Shown here: piece after piece, positions 22,826-30,591 of the stretch
Position numbering within the stretch: the first letter of the stretch is position 1
How the letters are laid out: each line of letters opens with the position of its first letter
IMG/VR virus record: IMGVR_UViG_3300047560_000375
Span: 1-52,576 of that record
Source of the DNA: a virus
DNA length: 52,576 nucleotides
Strand: one strand, 5' to 3'
The notes under the pieces: generated by a model
Databases searched by the model: none
What the model was told of the DNA's origin: nothing
The model's input: only the letters and a program-made list of their open reading frames with translations
Translations under genes and position numbers: made by a program

Positions 22826-23325
22826 TAGAATGCCTGTTGATAGTCTACGATTTCACAATTTCTACTAATTTCTTTTACAAAATAAACACACTTTGGTTTT
22901 TCGCCATCTTCAATCGGTACACACAAAAACTGTCCGTTCTTCAATCGAGGTGCGTACCAAGTTACATCGTGATAGATATCAATAATTTCAATAGGTAAGA
23001 AACTAGGACTAAAACTACTCAATGGATTAAACTCAAATGCATTAAATCCTCTATCATTGATACTAGTCAACGGTAATGTTTCCAAGTCACCGTGTTCTTT
23101 TTCACCAATCAATATCTGCCAATCAACTGGCATCTTAACTGTATGGGCACCGATCTTTAACACTAGTGCAGGAGCACTGAATGATTCTAAAAAGATTAAT
23201 GGAATATAGTGATAGTCTACATTCGATGGATTGCTATTATCTAAAATAGCAAATCGCAAGTCATCAATCTCTTCGGGTAGTGTTTCAAGATTGTAAAATT
23301 TATTTTCTAATGTTAATATACGCAT
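22825..23325 (-). CDS. Conserved hypothetical protein of the UvsW operon
   Basis: 166 residues with alternating strands and few helices: HYIPLIFLESFSAPALVL, then HTVKMPVDWQILIGE and a C-terminal Cys/Val-rich strand set (FLCVPIEDGEKPKCVYFV). It looks like a compact beta protein. It is conserved beside UvsW in aquatic T4-like phages as I recall, with no named role. ATG 23325; TATAAT ends five bases before it, perhaps an internal start point. Confidence 0.6.
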   Translation of the reverse strand: MRILTLENKFYNLETLPEEIDDLRFAILDNSNPSNVDYHYIPLIFLESFSAPALVLKIGAHTVKMPVDWQILIGEKEHGDLETLPLTSINDRGFNAFEFNPLSSFSPSFLPIEIIDIYHDVTWYAPRLKNGQFLCVPIEDGEKPKCVYFVKEISRNCEIVDYQQAF

Positions 23326-23336
23326 AATTTATTATA

Positions 23337-24824
23337 TCATTTATAGGTAAGTTTTTCCAAGTCAAATGGATAGTTAGCTTCTTTATAGAATGCTTTTCTT
23401 TGTGTTAGATGGCGTTTTGCAAACTTGCAGTTACTTGTAATGTCCCAAATCTGAACAAAGTCTTTGTCCTCTGCTTTACGAATGCCACGACCTATTGACT
23501 GAATAACTCTGACAAACGATTTGCCAGGCTCCAGCAGTACCAAATTAAAGATACGAGGAATATTAATTCCAACAGCGGCGACGCCGTAAGTCGCAATAAT
23601 AACTTTCTTATTGCTTGTGGCAACTTCATCATATTCTTCCTTACGTTCTGTTAATTTCATTTCACCCGAAACGAATGCAACATCAGGTGCATCTTTGAGT
23701 AAGCTGAATATGCTACTCAAACGTTTTTGTAGTTCTTTTCCTGCACCAATTCTATCTACAAGAATTAGCGTGTTTCCGCTTTCTGAGATTTTATTAACTA
23801 AGTCAGTGATGGTGTCTAATCGTTTACTATCCTCAGTTAGATATTTCAATTCACTTTGATAATTTGTAAACTCAACATCATCTTTTAGTTGAACGATGTT
23901 AACGTGACATTGTGCAAGTACACCTTTGTCTTGTAATTCTTTTGCTGATAATTTACCGATTACTTGTCCGATTGAAACATACAATGCTTGTGCTTCATAG
24001 ATTGCTTTAGGAATAGTTCCTGTCAATCCCCAGCGAATAGGTACATGAGAAAACGTACTAGTTAATAACGTTTTGATAACATCAGCTTTGGCCATGTGTA
24101 CTTCATCGACCATGACGCAAACAACATCTTCAATGAAGTCTTGTATAGTGAAGTCTGCTTCACCTGCTTGTGTATCTTTGAGTAAATTGTTTAGACTTTG
24201 CCATGTGCAGATTGTGTGTTTTTTGTTATAGTCTTTTCTATCACCAAAGTACACACCAACGTCTAATCCAACGTTCTTATAATCTTCTTCTGTCTGCACG
24301 ACTAGACTTTTGTTGGGTACAATTACAATACTGCGCCCATAGTCTTGTATTGAATAACTGAGTGCGGCTGTTGTAATTGTTTTACCTGCACCAGTAGCAA
24401 CTTCTTGAATTGATTGTGGGTTCGCTAAAAAGTTATTAATGACTTCAATCTGATAGTCACGTAACTTAATAGCTTCACCTTGTTTGGGGTGACCTTTCGG
24501 CCAGGTATATGCGGAAAAGGTGTCCTCTGTTACTGGTTTGAAATTGAATGTAGTCTGGTACTGACGACCATCTTCTAGTTCAATATCATACCCAGCTTGG
24601 TCTAGTAATGGAAGAATCTCGGGCAGTAGATTTACAAACGTACTACCACCGAGACTAAAGTAACTGACTTTGCCATTCCAACGACCTAATCGGACACTTG
24701 GTAAATATCTAGCACCGGGCTTCTCATACTCAAACATCTTCATCAATGCTTTTCTGTCGCCTAGTTCAAGTCCTTCTAGCTTTACATTGACTTCATCTTT
24801 AATTATTAGTTTACATTGTTTCAT
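23337..24824 (-). CDS. uvsW: UvsW-like ATP-dependent helicase
   Basis: 495 residues, against 503 in T4. SF2 motifs: Q/Ia region LRDYQIEVIN (121-130), Walker A ATGAGKT (143-149), DEVH box (240-243), motif III LTGTI, and motif VI SIGRGIRK near residue 450. The first 100 residues match the UvsW N-terminal DNA-binding domain. Role in T4: unwinds R-loops and D-loops, reverses forks and drives the switch from origin to recombination replication. Overlaps the upstream unknown gene (ATGA-type) and is followed, after 11 bases, by 22825-23325. Confidence 0.92.
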   Translation of the reverse strand: MKQCKLIIKDEVNVKLEGLELGDRKALMKMFEYEKPGARYLPSVRLGRWNGKVSYFSLGGSTFVNLLPEILPLLDQAGYDIELEDGRQYQTTFNFKPVTEDTFSAYTWPKGHPKQGEAIKLRDYQIEVINNFLANPQSIQEVATGAGKTITTAALSYSIQDYGRSIVIVPNKSLVVQTEEDYKNVGLDVGVYFGDRKDYNKKHTICTWQSLNNLLKDTQAGEADFTIQDFIEDVVCVMVDEVHMAKADVIKTLLTSTFSHVPIRWGLTGTIPKAIYEAQALYVSIGQVIGKLSAKELQDKGVLAQCHVNIVQLKDDVEFTNYQSELKYLTEDSKRLDTITDLVNKISESGNTLILVDRIGAGKELQKRLSSIFSLLKDAPDVAFVSGEMKLTERKEEYDEVATSNKKVIIATYGVAAVGINIPRIFNLVLLEPGKSFVRVIQSIGRGIRKAEDKDFVQIWDITSNCKFAKRHLTQRKAFYKEANYPFDLEKLTYK

Positions 24825-25831
24825 TTAACATCTATGGGTTGAGAATTCACAAACTGGACTATCTTTCCAATTTTATGTGGTGCGAACGAATCGTCGGTGC
24901 TTCTAAATTTAATACTAACAGGTTTTATACTTTCTTTAAATCCTTTAGGGATTCGACCATACGAATCTGTCTCACCTGTTTTAATGCCTGCTAGCTCTAG
25001 TGCTTTTCTCAAATCTGCCTTCACTGTGTTACCAATAAATGTTGCAGTCGAAAAATAAGCATAATCAAAACCCATTTGCTTGAGTAATGGAACTATGGTT
25101 AGTGCATCTGTTATTTCTACCTTAGTTTCAAAGGTAGATGCAAACACCTGTTCTTTATTTTGTAAATCAATTGCATCATCACTGATGCTGATTCCGTAAG
25201 ACACTAGTGTTGCTAATGTTTTTATATCAGTATTTAATTCTATGTTACTTATCGCATTATTTAATGATTCATTTGTCGCAACAACAAACAAATTGCCATT
25301 ACGCTTGATTAGAGTAGGACTCCAATATTTTACATCAGTGTATGGATATAAATTTTCTACTAATGCTGTGGTTACAGGGCAGTAGTTTACTACAGGAAAA
25401 TGTTTTTGTGCTAGTGGTAGTAGAATTTTAAGTTGATAAGAACCATACTTAGCAACATAATACCTATTTTCTTTATCCCACACAAATATGTTATTTTCTT
25501 GCTTCCTGAACTCAGACACAAAGTTGCGATTGTATGGACACTTGAACACAATGTCCCCGTTTACAATTTCAACATGTCCACTTGTGTATTCAGGCTTGCT
25601 TTCAATTATAGTTGCAGTCCATGGTAGGTATAATAATTTATCTACATCAAGGTCAAACTTATTGAACTGCCTACGATACTTATAAAGTATTTTATAAAAT
25701 AATTCAACTTGATTGGTAGTGACACGATCTAGGTGCTGGATGCTTTCGATAAACTTTTCATCATATCTACTAAGTTTAATCTTGCTTATCATAAAATAAG
25801 CAATGTGTTCTGCCTTTGTTAAATCTGCCAT
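24821..25831 (-). CDS. Unknown protein upstream of UvsW, possible HARP-like region
   Basis: About 336 residues from ATG 25831; the frame runs on to a TTG in the terminator at 25879 but that is unlikely. Residues 70-130 contain DIVFKCPYNRNFVSEFRKQ followed by WDKENRYYVAKYG, a pattern resembling HARP domains (which in SMARCAL1-type enzymes precede the helicase and bind fork DNA). If right, this would be a separately encoded fork-binding partner of UvsW. No ATPase motif is present. It is preceded by a sigma70-type promoter with exactly six bases between the -10 and the ATG and starts the long operon. Confidence 0.55.
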   Translation of the reverse strand: MADLTKAEHIAYFMISKIKLSRYDEKFIESIQHLDRVTTNQVELFYKILYKYRRQFNKFDLDVDKLLYLPWTATIIESKPEYTSGHVEIVNGDIVFKCPYNRNFVSEFRKQENNIFVWDKENRYYVAKYGSYQLKILLPLAQKHFPVVNYCPVTTALVENLYPYTDVKYWSPTLIKRNGNLFVVATNESLNNAISNIELNTDIKTLATLVSYGISISDDAIDLQNKEQVFASTFETKVEITDALTIVPLLKQMGFDYAYFSTATFIGNTVKADLRKALELAGIKTGETDSYGRIPKGFKESIKPVSIKFRSTDDSFAPHKIGKIVQFVNSQPIDVK

Positions 25832-25837
25832 CTTGAT

Positions 25838-25866
25838 ATTGTACACATATATGTATCGATTTTCAA
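25838..25866 (-). promoter_or_regulatory. Sigma70-type promoter of the UvsW/LRW operon
   Basis: Minus strand TTGAAA (25861-25866), 17-base spacer, TACAAT (25838-25843), then ATCAAG and the ATG. No ribosome site. Confidence 0.6.
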
Positions 25867-25877
25867 CAGATAAAGGC

Positions 25878-25905
25878 AAAAAGGGGACCGAAGTCCCCGA
25901 TTTTT
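25878..25905 (-). terminator. Intrinsic terminator after 25919-26173
   Basis: Minus strand GGGGAC-TTCG-GTCCCC followed by five T. A very stable UUCG tetraloop. Confidence 0.9.
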
Positions 25906-25918
25906 AAATCTATTAGAA

Positions 25919-26173
25919 TCAATCCATATCAGCGACCCATTCGCCGTTCTTAAACTGTGCGAATACAGTGCCGCCTTGTGCTTGAATTTTTAACATTGGA
26001 GCCCCGTTTGCGTCAGCGGTCAACTCACCGTTAACTTGCTGAACTTTACCTTGACTGTCACCCCAGCCCGAATTAACAAACTTTACAGGAATGTTATTCA
26101 TTGGAACTCCGGCGCTTTCAGAGATAACTGGCTTTATCCCGTCCATAATATTAAGTAAATCTTTCATGCTCAT
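25919..26173 (-). CDS. Small hypothetical protein
   Basis: 84 residues, MSMKDLLNIMDGIKPV, then a beta-rich, Gly/Asn/Gln-rich remainder (VQQVNGELTADANG; AQGGTVFAQFKNGEW). No motif known to me. ATG 26173 with AAAGGA upstream. It has its own late-type promoter and a strong terminator, so it is transcribed as a single gene, like the abundant virion proteins. Confidence 0.6.
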   Translation of the reverse strand: MSMKDLLNIMDGIKPVISESAGVPMNNIPVKFVNSGWGDSQGKVQQVNGELTADANGAPMLKIQAQGGTVFAQFKNGEWVADMD

Positions 26174-26193
26174 AGTATAAATCCTTTATAATC

Positions 26194-26201
26194 TATTTAT
26201 C
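26194..26201 (-). promoter_or_regulatory. Late-type promoter element GATAAATA
   Basis: GATAAATA on the minus strand, 20 bases before ATG 26173, in the gap between two genes. Confidence 0.5.
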
Positions 26202-26202
26202 A

Positions 26203-26436
26203 TTAATGATAGATAGAACCCAATACTGTCACACCTCTATTAATCTTATTACAGTTTCCACAATGTCGATATTGATACAATGCTTTGCGTTTAGTTGAAA
26301 GGAACACATTCTCATGTACACCTTGTTGAGGTTCACCGTACATTGTCCAATTATGAATACCGAATCGACACCAAAAACTTTTCACAAGAGGAACCTCTTC
26401 TTTTAGGAGTCTGAATGTGTTCTCTTTTTCGTTCAT
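26203..26436 (-). CDS. Small zinc-ribbon-like protein
   Basis: About 77 residues from ATG 26436 (ATGA overlap with the gene upstream). FWCRFGIHNWTMYGE near residue 25 and HCGNCNK near residue 60 supply a Cys/His set that could bind one zinc ion. Short, soluble, basic. Function unknown. Confidence 0.6.
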   Translation of the reverse strand: MNEKENTFRLLKEEVPLVKSFWCRFGIHNWTMYGEPQQGVHENVFLSTKRKALYQYRHCGNCNKINRGVTVLGSIYH

Positions 26437-26753
26437 CGTTTCAATTCTTCCCACATTTCCATACGCTCGGCATGATAAATCTCATACAATGTATAGAACC
26501 AATTGTAGACAAAGAATAAGGGAGGACAAGCAATCACGCACTTCATCACTGTGTGTAGCATGTCTCTATCCTCAATAAAATAAGCAAAGACTACGCCCGT
26601 TGCTATTATCCAGAGAAGCCCCACAAGGAGAGTAAGAAGGATAGCTAGTGGCATTTCCGCTTGAATGAATTCCCGATACTTATACAGCCAGCCCCACTCA
26701 TCACCGAAGATGGTTCGCTTCATGCGTTTGAGTAGCCAGACTATAAAATTCAT
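26433..26753 (-). CDS. Small inner-membrane protein
   Basis: 106 residues with two hydrophobic segments (MPLAILLTLLVGLLWIIATG and VMKCVIACPPLFFVYNWFY) and a basic N-terminus (LLKRMKRT). Topology probably N-in, C-in. Could modify the host membrane or superinfection, but nothing specific supports that. ATGA overlaps at both ends. Confidence 0.65.
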   Translation of the reverse strand: MNFIVWLLKRMKRTIFGDEWGWLYKYREFIQAEMPLAILLTLLVGLLWIIATGVVFAYFIEDRDMLHTVMKCVIACPPLFFVYNWFYTLYEIYHAERMEMWEELKR

Positions 26754-26956
26754 TTCTCGTCCTTCAGTGAATTAGCATACTCAATGCCTTGCACGAATCC
26801 TCGCAAGCCATCGACAGTTTGAACATCGGCAACAATCGTGCCTTTACTGTTGTGAATGTAGAAGCCAGTATGAATTGCGGACACTTTGTAGCCTAATCCA
26901 TTAAGATTACGTTCCCATGCTTGAAAGTCGTATACTAGTTTAAAATGTTCCATCAT
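26750..26956 (-). CDS. Small hypothetical protein
   Basis: 68 residues, soluble, with FQAWERNLNGLGYKVSAIHT and a final helix. AAAGGA precedes ATGATG at 26956. It starts the small three-gene unit 26203-26956. No recognised family. Confidence 0.6.
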   Translation of the reverse strand: MMEHFKLVYDFQAWERNLNGLGYKVSAIHTGFYIHNSKGTIVADVQTVDGLRGFVQGIEYANSLKDEK

Positions 26957-26984
26957 TGTTTTCCTTTAATCATACGCCAAATAT

Positions 26985-27040
26985 ATATCGCTGATACTTT
27001 TTGATAGTAACAAAACTGTTTCAAATAGTACCAGCGATAT
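26985..27040. repeat. Long inverted repeat between AAA gene and small-gene unit
   Basis: ATATCGCTGATACT (26985-26998) pairs with AGTACCAGCGATAT (27027-27040), 13 of 14 bases, around a 28-base loop. No T-run. Lies 7 bases after the stop of the AAA+ gene; could end or protect its mRNA or bind a regulator. Confidence 0.5.
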
Positions 27041-27046
27041 TTCATA

Positions 27047-28057
27047 TTACTCTTTCATGCAAGTAGCTTTAGCAAGATTCTTCCAGTTAGTGGGACTAAT
27101 CTTAACTAAGTCAGCAACTTTCAATGCCATACGCAATGACACTTCACGCAGTTTAGAATGATTGTCCCACATGTAACTGATAATCTCGTCTGCTTGTTCA
27201 GTAGTAAAATCGTAGTCTGCAAACAAACCACCATCAGCATCACGGTGAACTTGTTTGATACGCAACATTTTGTCACGCTCACTATTGATAGTGAGGTCAA
27301 GATAGTGACAACGAGATTGTAGCGCATCCAAGTGTGCTTTGATTTTGTTGCTACGACGGTCACTAAAGTTTAAGTTAGTGATGAAGATAACACTGCCGTT
27401 GAAATTGAAAGTGTTAGGCACACCTTCTTCACGCAAAATGCGTGAGTCTTTGTTCCAACTGATGCGGCGTGTCTTGCCTGAATCCAACGCACCCTTCAAC
27501 ACATTCAATGCGTCTTGGTCTTCCCACACATCACAATCATCAAACACCAACACATTCTTAGCATCACTGTATTTGTACAGTGTAGCAAACAAGCCGATGC
27601 CTGACATAGCACCTTTGACAATCTCAAAGCGTGGGCGCTTGCCTGAGATTTTGTCAAACATACTTGCTTTTTCCATTTGCATAGTCACGCCGTGTGACTT
27701 GCCGACACCTGGGGGGCCTGAAACAATCATAGCACGAATGTCACCTGCGATACAGGCTTTTGACATTTCATCAAGCACATCAAATCGAGCACCAATGCGA
27801 TCCATCGCTTCCTGCTCAGTTTCAGTTTCAGCAACCTCAGATACGATAGGCGTGTCACCTGAAATAAATTGCAAACACTGTTGATTGTCAACGTTAATAC
27901 GCAATTCATCACTACGACCAGGGAATTGACCATCATTCTTTACAGTAACGAAACCACCCTTAGCACCTAGTTGGTAACCCTTGACAAGGGTAAAAACTTG
28001 ATTGTCAACGGGGGTGTTGCGATAAGAACCTGAAGTGATGCGAACTGTGCTAGTCAT
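27047..28057 (-). CDS. AAA+ ATPase 1
   Basis: About 336 residues from ATG 28057; the extended frame to 28111 lies in the promoter. Walker A is SGPPGVGKS near residue 113, Walker B VLVFDDCDVW, and sensor 1 VIFITNLNF. N-terminal 90 residues are a separate beta domain; the C-terminal 90 are the helical lid. No nuclease or protease domain. It is one of two AAA+ genes beside rIIB/rIIA and not the gp44 clamp loader (no zinc finger, different layout). Substrate unknown; conserved next to rII genes in aquatic T4-like phages as I recall. Sigma70-type promoter directly upstream. Confidence 0.8.
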   Translation of the reverse strand: MTSTVRITSGSYRNTPVDNQVFTLVKGYQLGAKGGFVTVKNDGQFPGRSDELRINVDNQQCLQFISGDTPIVSEVAETETEQEAMDRIGARFDVLDEMSKACIAGDIRAMIVSGPPGVGKSHGVTMQMEKASMFDKISGKRPRFEIVKGAMSGIGLFATLYKYSDAKNVLVFDDCDVWEDQDALNVLKGALDSGKTRRISWNKDSRILREEGVPNTFNFNGSVIFITNLNFSDRRSNKIKAHLDALQSRCHYLDLTINSERDKMLRIKQVHRDADGGLFADYDFTTEQADEIISYMWDNHSKLREVSLRMALKVADLVKISPTNWKNLAKATCMKE

Positions 28058-28082
28058 GTGAACCTTTCGTGTGTAAAGATAT

Positions 28083-28111
28083 ATTATATGTGATTTTGGG
28101 TTTATTGTCAA
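28083..28111 (-). promoter_or_regulatory. Sigma70-type promoter for AAA+ ATPase 1
   Basis: Minus strand TTGACA (28106-28111), 17-base spacer, TATAAT (28083-28088). The -35 includes the TGA stop codon of the upstream gene. Confidence 0.8.
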
Positions 28112-28332
28112 GCCCGTTTTGCATCCATCATTTCAGACAGGATGAACTTGGCAATGTTCATCATTTTGCGGCTGTCGTCATTACGATCCATAACCAAGAG
28201 TTCCTGAGCATCGGAAAGGACGCTCATCACAACCATTTCAAGACCTGACAATTTTGCGGTAATACTTTCCATGTACTGCTCACGGATAGCTTGTTCTGTG
28301 ATACCATAGCATTTTGATTCAAACTCGGTCAT
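28108..28332 (-). CDS. Small hypothetical protein
   Basis: About 74 residues from ATG 28332, preceded by AAAGGAGT. Mostly helical, MTEFESKCYGITEQAIRE, then a Met-rich C-terminal helix. No recognised motif. Transcribed from a strong early promoter at 28362-28390. Its stop codon lies inside the next gene's -35. Confidence 0.65.
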   Translation of the reverse strand: MTEFESKCYGITEQAIREQYMESITAKLSGLEMVVMSVLSDAQELLVMDRNDDSRKMMNIAKFILSEMMDAKRA

Positions 28333-28361
28333 GTCAACTCCTTTAATCAATCAATACACGT

Positions 28362-28390
28362 AGTATATGCCCAAAACCATTTATTGTCAA
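28362..28390 (-). promoter_or_regulatory. Sigma70-type promoter (early)
   Basis: Minus strand TTGACA (28385-28390), 17-base spacer with TTTGGGCA before TATACT (28362-28367). Spacer and leader are shared with the promoter at 33043-33071. Confidence 0.8.
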
Positions 28391-28403
28391 CCTTTTTAGC
28401 CAT

Positions 28404-28434
28404 AAAAAAAGTAGTACAAAAGTACTACTTTTTT
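28404..28434 (-). terminator. Intrinsic terminator after AAA+ ATPase 2
   Basis: GTAGTAC/GTACTAC stem (28411-28417, 28422-28428) with AAAA loop and T7 on the minus strand; a third copy of the arm follows at 28435-28442, so an alternative hairpin can form. Confidence 0.8.
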
Positions 28435-28448
28435 AGTACTACTTTTGC

Positions 28449-29507
28449 TTAAAAAGCATCGTAGTAGCGGTATTGTTGACGTTTGACACGGGTCAATGTC
28501 AAACGAGTACCGTTGTCCTCGAATACAAATTCACCCTTGTTTGCATCAACTTTAATCAATGCGTTAGGATTGAAAATTTTGTATTCCCAATCACATTCGT
28601 CATCTTCTGGATCAGGATCGAAGGACACTTCGATGCCTTTTGGTTGCAAAGGATTGCCCTCAAAAGTATCACGGCGCTTCTCAACAATTTCCTTACCGTT
28701 GTGAATGATAGTCATGGTGTACTCTGTACCAGAATCAAATTCTGGCTTAGCGTTCAACATTGACAATGCTTCTTGCGGAGATTCGTTGTAGCGATTCATT
28801 TCTTCAACAAGTGCCTTCAACATATCAAAGTTGAATTCGGCAAACAATGAACCCACGTTAACAATGCTGTCAATATAAGTCTTGTTGTTCAAATTGTCGT
28901 TACAGTATTCACGAATGAACTCTGCATCCAAACCTTTGAAGTCAAGCATGTAATAAATACGACCTGGACGATTACGCATGTGGCTGTCAATACGCCACTT
29001 GTCATTACAAGTCAACAAGAAAAGTTTCTTAGTTGGGAACACACCATCAAGCAATGTCAAAATTGATTCTTGTTCTTCACGGTCATAAGTCTTTTCAAAT
29101 TCATCAAACAAGATAGCGCAAGGCTGGTCAATAGATTGAATAAAGTTGTTGAACTTGTCACCACACCAAGGAGCGTTGATAACGATTGTTGGGATATCCA
29201 TTGTTGCCAACTTCATGCAAACGTTCTTAGTAAGCAATGTCTTACCTGAACCCTTTTCACCAGTTAGCATTACCCCTGTAGTTGATGGGCGAGCCATGAA
29301 TGTACTCACAATACGATCGGTGTTCTTCAAACAATCACCATACACTTTACTGATTGCTTGAAAACTGTCAATTTGTTCAAGATACAACTGCCCTGTCATT
29401 TCATCTTTCTGAATAATGTAATTACCTGCAGGAAGATGTTCAGTGATATCCAATGATTCTTTTTTAGTAACACGATATGTATTACCTGATTTCAAAAAGT
29501 ATGCCAT
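28449..29507 (-). CDS. AAA+ ATPase 2
   Basis: About 352 residues from ATG 29507. Walker A TGEKGSGKT near residue 90, Walker B CAILFDEFEKTY, sensor 1 LLTCND and an arginine-finger candidate RNRPGRIYY, all in the AAA+ order. The N-terminal 75 residues and the C-terminal 100 (beta-rich, acidic) are accessory domains of unknown role. Like AAA+ 1 it stands alone with its own early promoter and terminator. It may remodel a phage or host complex early in infection; its neighbours are the rII genes. Confidence 0.8.
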   Translation of the reverse strand: MAYFLKSGNTYRVTKKESLDITEHLPAGNYIIQKDEMTGQLYLEQIDSFQAISKVYGDCLKNTDRIVSTFMARPSTTGVMLTGEKGSGKTLLTKNVCMKLATMDIPTIVINAPWCGDKFNNFIQSIDQPCAILFDEFEKTYDREEQESILTLLDGVFPTKKLFLLTCNDKWRIDSHMRNRPGRIYYMLDFKGLDAEFIREYCNDNLNNKTYIDSIVNVGSLFAEFNFDMLKALVEEMNRYNESPQEALSMLNAKPEFDSGTEYTMTIIHNGKEIVEKRRDTFEGNPLQPKGIEVSFDPDPEDDECDWEYKIFNPNALIKVDANKGEFVFEDNGTRLTLTRVKRQQYRYYDAF

Positions 29508-29543
29508 ATGTTCTTTCAAATAGAAGTTTGATTTAGAGTAGAG

Positions 29544-29572
29544 ATTGTATGTTTAACTGGTTTAGTTGTCAA
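29544..29572 (-). promoter_or_regulatory. Sigma70-type promoter for AAA+ ATPase 2
   Basis: Minus strand TTGACA (29567-29572), 17-base spacer, TACAAT (29544-29549). Confidence 0.8.
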
Positions 29573-29574
29573 TT

Positions 29575-29602
29575 AAAAAAGAGCACCGAAGTGCCCTTTT
29601 TT
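29575..29602 (-). terminator. Intrinsic terminator after rIIB-like gene
   Basis: Minus strand GGGCAC-TTCG-GTGCTC stem with one G-T pair and T6; its start overlaps the TAA of rIIB. Confidence 0.85.
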
Positions 29603-30590
29603 AATATTGTTTTGGAATAGGCCACGATGTATCAAATGATGCAGTATGATATTCAGGTGCTTTGTAAACAAAACGCTCTGCGATATTATTACGTTCATCA
29701 TTCTGACCTTCAGCGTAACCAGCTGGGTAGTTCTTCAATTCACCTGCTGAGTTAAAAGGACGACCATAGTATCCATCAGAATAACCGCGATAAAAGTCTT
29801 TACTGCTTACTTTAGGACCTGTTGGCTTCGGTGCAACATAAGTGTTGTTGTTAGCGTTAGCCTGAACCGGCTTGTCGAATTCAGCTTGGTCATCAGGGTT
29901 AACACCAACTTCACCAATTACTTCATAGCGACATGCACGACCTTTGCTGTTATCGTAGTCTGTTGGAATAGACACAACATCAGCCGGGTTGATTTTCACA
30001 ATCACTGTACGAGCACCACCGAAATGCTTCAAGTAGCTTTCACTACAGAAGTGCAAGCCATAACTACAAGTATTGTTTTGGTTATCGTCAACCTTGTTGC
30101 GAGGCATTTCAACAATCTTACCAGGACTGTTATCCATAGTACCTGAATGACAATCTTTGTAGTCATCACGCACACGCTTGTATGCGAGGAAGTGACCATC
30201 AGGAGTGATTGGCAAGTTGTTCTTTTCCAAGAAAGCATACAACTCAGTAACACTACGGTTACTTGGGTTATCCATCAAGTTTTCCATAAACTTGACAAGA
30301 GGATCAATAGTGAAGCCTTCTTGCAACATTGTAATCATGCGAACAGCCAACGCACCATTGAACTCCTCGTTGTCCCAGTAGAGAGTTTCACCCTTAACGG
30401 ACACTCGACCTTGGCCGTAGTCCAATACAACTTTCTTTGGCTCAATCACATTTTGCACAGTTTCCCAGTCACCTGCTTTGATAGCATCAACAACCTTTTG
30501 ATAGGTAATGTGTGTCTTAGAAATTGTGTGTGGCTTGTTGCCGATAACTACGGTAACATTGTTACCTTGAATGATGAATGGAAAGCTCAT
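29601..30590 (-). CDS. rIIB: rIIB-like protein
   Basis: 329 residues, against 312 in T4 rIIB. Soluble alpha/beta protein; the central block ITPDGHFLAYKRVRDDYKDC and the HFCSESYLKHFG stretch are characteristic of rIIB homologues. In T4 rIIB works with rIIA at the membrane and is needed on RexAB lysogens. It begins one base after the stop of the rIIA-like gene, and its ribosome site AAAGGAGTTTA lies in the last codons of rIIA, so expression is coupled. C-terminal 80 residues carry a Tyr/Gly/Pro-rich tail. Followed by a UUCG terminator. Confidence 0.85.
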   Translation of the reverse strand: MSFPFIIQGNNVTVVIGNKPHTISKTHITYQKVVDAIKAGDWETVQNVIEPKKVVLDYGQGRVSVKGETLYWDNEEFNGALAVRMITMLQEGFTIDPLVKFMENLMDNPSNRSVTELYAFLEKNNLPITPDGHFLAYKRVRDDYKDCHSGTMDNSPGKIVEMPRNKVDDNQNNTCSYGLHFCSESYLKHFGGARTVIVKINPADVVSIPTDYDNSKGRACRYEVIGEVGVNPDDQAEFDKPVQANANNNTYVAPKPTGPKVSSKDFYRGYSDGYYGRPFNSAGELKNYPAGYAEGQNDERNNIAERFVYKAPEYHTASFDTSWPIPKQY

Positions 30591-30591
30591 C

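Noticed and set aside
22825-23325. Considered as gp45 sliding clamp because next to UvsW and a gp62-like gene
   Set aside because: 166 residues is too short for gp45 (228) and no clamp-like internal duplication is visible.
27339-27884. 181-codon plus-strand frame
   Set aside because: Antisense to the AAA+ ATPase with clear Walker motifs; no ribosome site.
27047-28057. Considered as gp44 clamp-loader ATPase
   Set aside because: No RFC box or SRC-type arginine finger and different domain layout.
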